A stretch of 8,595 bases of DNA from Actinomycetota bacterium (lineage in GTDB: Bacteria; Actinomycetota; Actinomycetes; Acidothermales; Acidothermaceae). The translations under genes were made by a program, and so were the position numbers. Positions 5,968 through 8,595 of the stretch are shown here, piece by piece. The stretch spans positions 319 through 8,913 of the forward strand of contig PLCK01000178.1 in NCBI GenBank assembly GCA_003134755.1, given 5' to 3'. The notes beneath the pieces were generated by a model. It ran no database searches. It saw nothing but the letters and a program-made list of their open reading frames with translations, and had not been told where the DNA came from. Position 1 is the first letter of the stretch. Every line of letters starts with the position of its first letter.

Positions 5968-8595
5968 TCAGACTCCCAGATCACGCGCGCGGTCGGCTTG
6001 GAGGACCGCGGCGTGCTCCTGCAAGGAGCGTACGGACAGCTCACCGCGCAACAGCGCCTCGATCCCCTGCACGCACGCCGCGAGACCCTGCACGGTCGTC
6101 ATGCAGGGGACGCCGCGCAGCACGGCCGCGGTGCGGATCTCGTAACCGTCGACCCGCGGACCGACGCCCCACGGCGTGTTGACGATCATGTCGACGTCGC
6201 CGGCCAGGATTTGCTGCACGATCGTCGGCTCTCCGCCTGGGCCTGCTCCCTCGCTGTGCTTGCGTACGATCGTCGCGGTGACGCCGTTGCGGCGCAGCAC
6301 CTCGGCGGTGCCTTGCGTTGCGAGGATCTCGAAGCCCATGTCGGCCAACCGTTTCACCGGGAAAATGATCGCCCGCTTGTCGCGGTTGGCCACAGACACG
6401 AAAGCTCTGCCCTCGGTCGGCAGTGAGCCGTAGGCGGCCGCCTGGGATTTCGCGAACGCGGTGCCGAACCCGGCGTCGATACCCATCACTTCACCGGTCG
6501 ACTTCATCTCGGGTCCGAGCACGGTGTCGACCCCGTGGAACCGGCCGAACGGCAGCACCGCTTCCTTGACCGAGATCGACGCGTGGGGTGGCAGGTCGGC
6601 GCCGTCGCCACGTGGCGGCAGGAGACCCTCGCGACGCAAGTCATTGATCGTGGTGCCGGTCATGATGCGCGCCGCCGCCTTCGCGACCTGGACCGCGGTG
6701 GCCTTCGATACGAAGGGGACCGTTCGGCTGGCCCGAGGATTGGCCTCGAGCACGTACAGCACGTTCGACGTCAGCGCGTACTGCACGTTGAGCAGACCGA
6801 GGACGCCGACGCCCTTCGCGATGGCCAGCGTCGATTCACGGATGCGCCGGATCTCGGCGCTGCCCAACGTGATCGGCGGCAGCACGCAGGCCGAATCGCC
6901 TGAGTGGATGCCGGCCTCTTCGATGTGTTCCATCACGCCTGCGAGGTAGAGCTCGGTACCGTCGAACAAGGCGTCGACGTCGATCTCGACGGCGTCGTCG
7001 AGGAAACGGTCGACGAGCACCGGATGCTCCGGACTAGCCTCAGTGGCCCTGCTGATGTACGACTCGAGCATCTCCTCGCCGTACACGATCTCCATCCCGC
7101 GGCCGCCGAGGACATAACTGGGGCGCACCAGCACCGGGTAGCCGATCTCGTCGGCGATCGCCTTGGCCTCGTCGAACGACGTCGCGGTGCCGTGCCGTGG
7201 TGCGGGCAGGTTTGCCCGCGCGAGCACCCGCCCGAACGCACCGCGTTCTTCGGCGAGATGGATGGCCTCGGGACTGGTGCCGATGATCGGCACCCCGGCG
7301 TCCTTCAAGGCTTGGGAAAGTCGCAGCGGCGTCTGACCCCCAAGCTGAACAATGACGCCGAGCACCGGGCCGGCCTGCTGCTCTGCGTGCACGACCTCGA
7401 GAACGTCTTCGAGAGTGAGTGGCTCGAAGTACAGCCGGTCGCTCGTGTCGTAGTCGGTCGAGACGGTCTCGGGGTTGCAGTTCACCATCACCGTCTCGAA
7501 GCCGGCCTCGCGCAACGCGAAACTGGCGTGGACGCACGAGTAGTCGAACTCGACGCCCTGGCCGATGCGGTTGGGTCCCGAACCGAGGATGAGCACGGCC
7601 GGCGTCTCACGCGGCGCGACCTCTGTCTCGTCGTCGTAGCTCGAGTAGTGGTACGGCGTCTTGGCCTCGAACTCGGCCGCGCAGGTATCGACGGTCTTGT
7701 AGACGGGCCGCAACCCGAGCCGGTACCTGAGCTCGCGCACATCGGGCTCGGCGACGCTGCGGATGCCAGCGATCTGCGCATCGGAGAACCCGTGCCGCTT
7801 GGCCCGGCGCAGGATCTCGAGGTCGAGGGAGCCGACTGCTGCGATCTCACCGGCGACCTCGTCGAGCAACAGCAGCTGGTCGAGGAACCACCTGTCGATG
7901 CGGGTGGCCTCGTGCAGCTCCTCGACCGTCGCGCCGGCCCTGATCGCCTGCTGCACGGTCACGATCCGCCCGTCGGTTGGCCGCTTCGACCGTTCGACGA
8001 GCTCGTCCTTGTTGCCAACAGGGCCGTGCCAGAAGAACGACGAACCGTTCTGCTCGAGGGAGCGCAGCGCCTTCTGCAGCGCCTCGGTGAAGTTGCGGCC
8101 GATCGCCATCGCCTCGCCGACGCTCTTCATCGTCGTGGTCAACGTGTCGTCGGCGCCGGGAAACTTCTCGAATGCGAACCGGGGCGCCTTCACAACGACG
8201 TAGTCGATGCTCGGCTCGAAGCTGGCCGGGGTCTCCTTGGTGATGTCGTTCGAGATCTCGTCGAGGGTGTAGCCGAGCGCGAGCTTCGCCGCGATCTTCG
8301 CGATCGGGAAGCCGGTCGCCTTGCTCGCCAGCGCCGACGAGCGCGACACCCGCGGGTTCATCTCGATCACGATGACCCGGCCGGTCTCGGGATGGACCGC
8401 GAACTGGATGTTGCAACCGCCGGTGTCGACGCCGACCGCGCGCAACACGGCGATCGCGATGTCGCGCAGGTTCTGGTACTCGCGGTCGGTGAGGGTGAGC
8501 GCGGGGGCGACCGTGATCGAGTCGCCGGTGTGTACCCCCATCGGGTCGAGGTTCTCGATCGAGCAGACCACGACGACGTTGTCGTTGCGGTCGCG
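5968..8595 (-). CDS. carB: Carbamoyl-phosphate synthase large subunit, 5' partial
   Basis: CarB makes carbamoyl phosphate from bicarbonate, two ATP and ammonia delivered by the glutaminase CarA, feeding both pyrimidine and arginine synthesis. The frame is open to the right edge. The 875 visible residues start in RDRNDN just before VCSIENLDPMGVHTGDSI, so by comparison with the roughly 1,070-1,110-residue family about 230 N-terminal residues are missing. Order in the visible part: the rest of the first ATP-grasp half (IEMNPRVSRSSALASKATG at 77-95, DYVVVKAPRF), the oligomerisation region (about 180-325), the second ATP-grasp half (ILGSGPNRIGQGVEFDYSC, VNCNPETVSTDYD, LVRPSYVLGGRGM, HIEEAGIHSGDSACVLPP, LEANPRASRTVPF), and the C-terminal MGS-like allosteric domain from about 730 (AFVSVANRDKRAI, TPWGVGPRVDGYEIRTAA). 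The MGS region is the site where E. coli CarB binds UMP and ornithine. The end AADxxARDLGV-type tail is unremarkable. It leads the visible operon, with pyrK 54 nt downstream. Confidence 0.97.
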   Translation of the reverse strand, partial: RDRNDNVVVVCSIENLDPMGVHTGDSITVAPALTLTDREYQNLRDIAIAVLRAVGVDTGGCNIQFAVHPETGRVIVIEMNPRVSRSSALASKATGFPIAKIAAKLALGYTLDEISNDITKETPASFEPSIDYVVVKAPRFAFEKFPGADDTLTTTMKSVGEAMAIGRNFTEALQKALRSLEQNGSSFFWHGPVGNKDELVERSKRPTDGRIVTVQQAIRAGATVEELHEATRIDRWFLDQLLLLDEVAGEIAAVGSLDLEILRRAKRHGFSDAQIAGIRSVAEPDVRELRYRLGLRPVYKTVDTCAAEFEAKTPYHYSSYDDETEVAPRETPAVLILGSGPNRIGQGVEFDYSCVHASFALREAGFETVMVNCNPETVSTDYDTSDRLYFEPLTLEDVLEVVHAEQQAGPVLGVIVQLGGQTPLRLSQALKDAGVPIIGTSPEAIHLAEERGAFGRVLARANLPAPRHGTATSFDEAKAIADEIGYPVLVRPSYVLGGRGMEIVYGEEMLESYISRATEASPEHPVLVDRFLDDAVEIDVDALFDGTELYLAGVMEHIEEAGIHSGDSACVLPPITLGSAEIRRIRESTLAIAKGVGVLGLLNVQYALTSNVLYVLEANPRASRTVPFVSKATAVQVAKAAARIMTGTTINDLRREGLLPPRGDGADLPPHASISVKEAVLPFGRFHGVDTVLGPEMKSTGEVMGIDAGFGTAFAKSQAAAYGSLPTEGRAFVSVANRDKRAIIFPVKRLADMGFEILATQGTAEVLRRNGVTATIVRKHSEGAGPGGEPTIVQQILAGDVDMIVNTPWGVGPRVDGYEIRTAAVLRGVPCMTTVQGLAACVQGIEALLRGELSVRSLQEHAAVLQADRARDLGV

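Noticed and set aside
5392..6426. Plus-strand open frame (344 codons) antisense to pyrK and carB
   Set aside because: It lies entirely opposite two confidently identified genes and shows no recognisable motif or Shine-Dalgarno; it is a codon-bias shadow.
1..8595. CRISPR arrays, tRNA or rRNA genes, insertion sequences, attachment sites
   Set aside because: No regular spaced repeats, cloverleaf-like sequence, transposase motifs or terminal inverted repeats were seen. Genes are tightly packed core functions.

Overview
The window reads as a high-GC (about two thirds G+C by eye) actinobacterial chromosome segment. It carries part of the de novo pyrimidine pathway followed by a conserved housekeeping group. 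Every gene I can support is on the minus strand, so transcription runs from the right edge to the left. Actinobacterial markers are MihF (actinobacterial integration host factor), an RpoZ with the INAYYSQLGEGLLEYVGP core, and a Gmk containing RLTVLSGPSGVGK. From memory, RpoZ and Gmk look closer to Streptomyces or Propionibacteriales than to Mycobacterium. This is an impression, not a search result.

Layout in transcription order: carB (8595 to 5968, 5' end outside the window), pyrK (5913-4996), pyrD class 1B (4999-3944, ATGA overlap with pyrK), pyrF type 1 (3936-3229, Shine-Dalgarno built into the pyrD stop), an unrecognised secreted protein (3124-2495), a perfect 16-bp hairpin (2413-2448), mihF (2254-1931), gmk (1881-1345), rpoZ (1286-1023) and coaBC (1008 to the left edge, 3' end outside).

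The right half makes carbamoyl phosphate (CarB), oxidises dihydroorotate with NAD+ (PyrD/PyrK) and decarboxylates OMP to UMP (PyrF). The left half is the usual mihF-gmk-rpoZ-coaBC block: nucleoid protein, GMP kinase, RNA polymerase omega and coenzyme A synthesis. The two halves are separated by the secreted-protein gene and its hairpin. mihF therefore probably has its own promoter, although weak read-through cannot be excluded.

Most of the window is ordinary core metabolism and I see no new defence or mobile system. The points worth a second look are the secreted protein wedged between pyrF and mihF, the perfect hairpin without a T-tract, the lack of a usable start codon ahead of gmk's first beta strand, and a Firmicutes-like pyrK-pyrD-pyrF set with a type 1 OMP decarboxylase in an actinobacterial setting.
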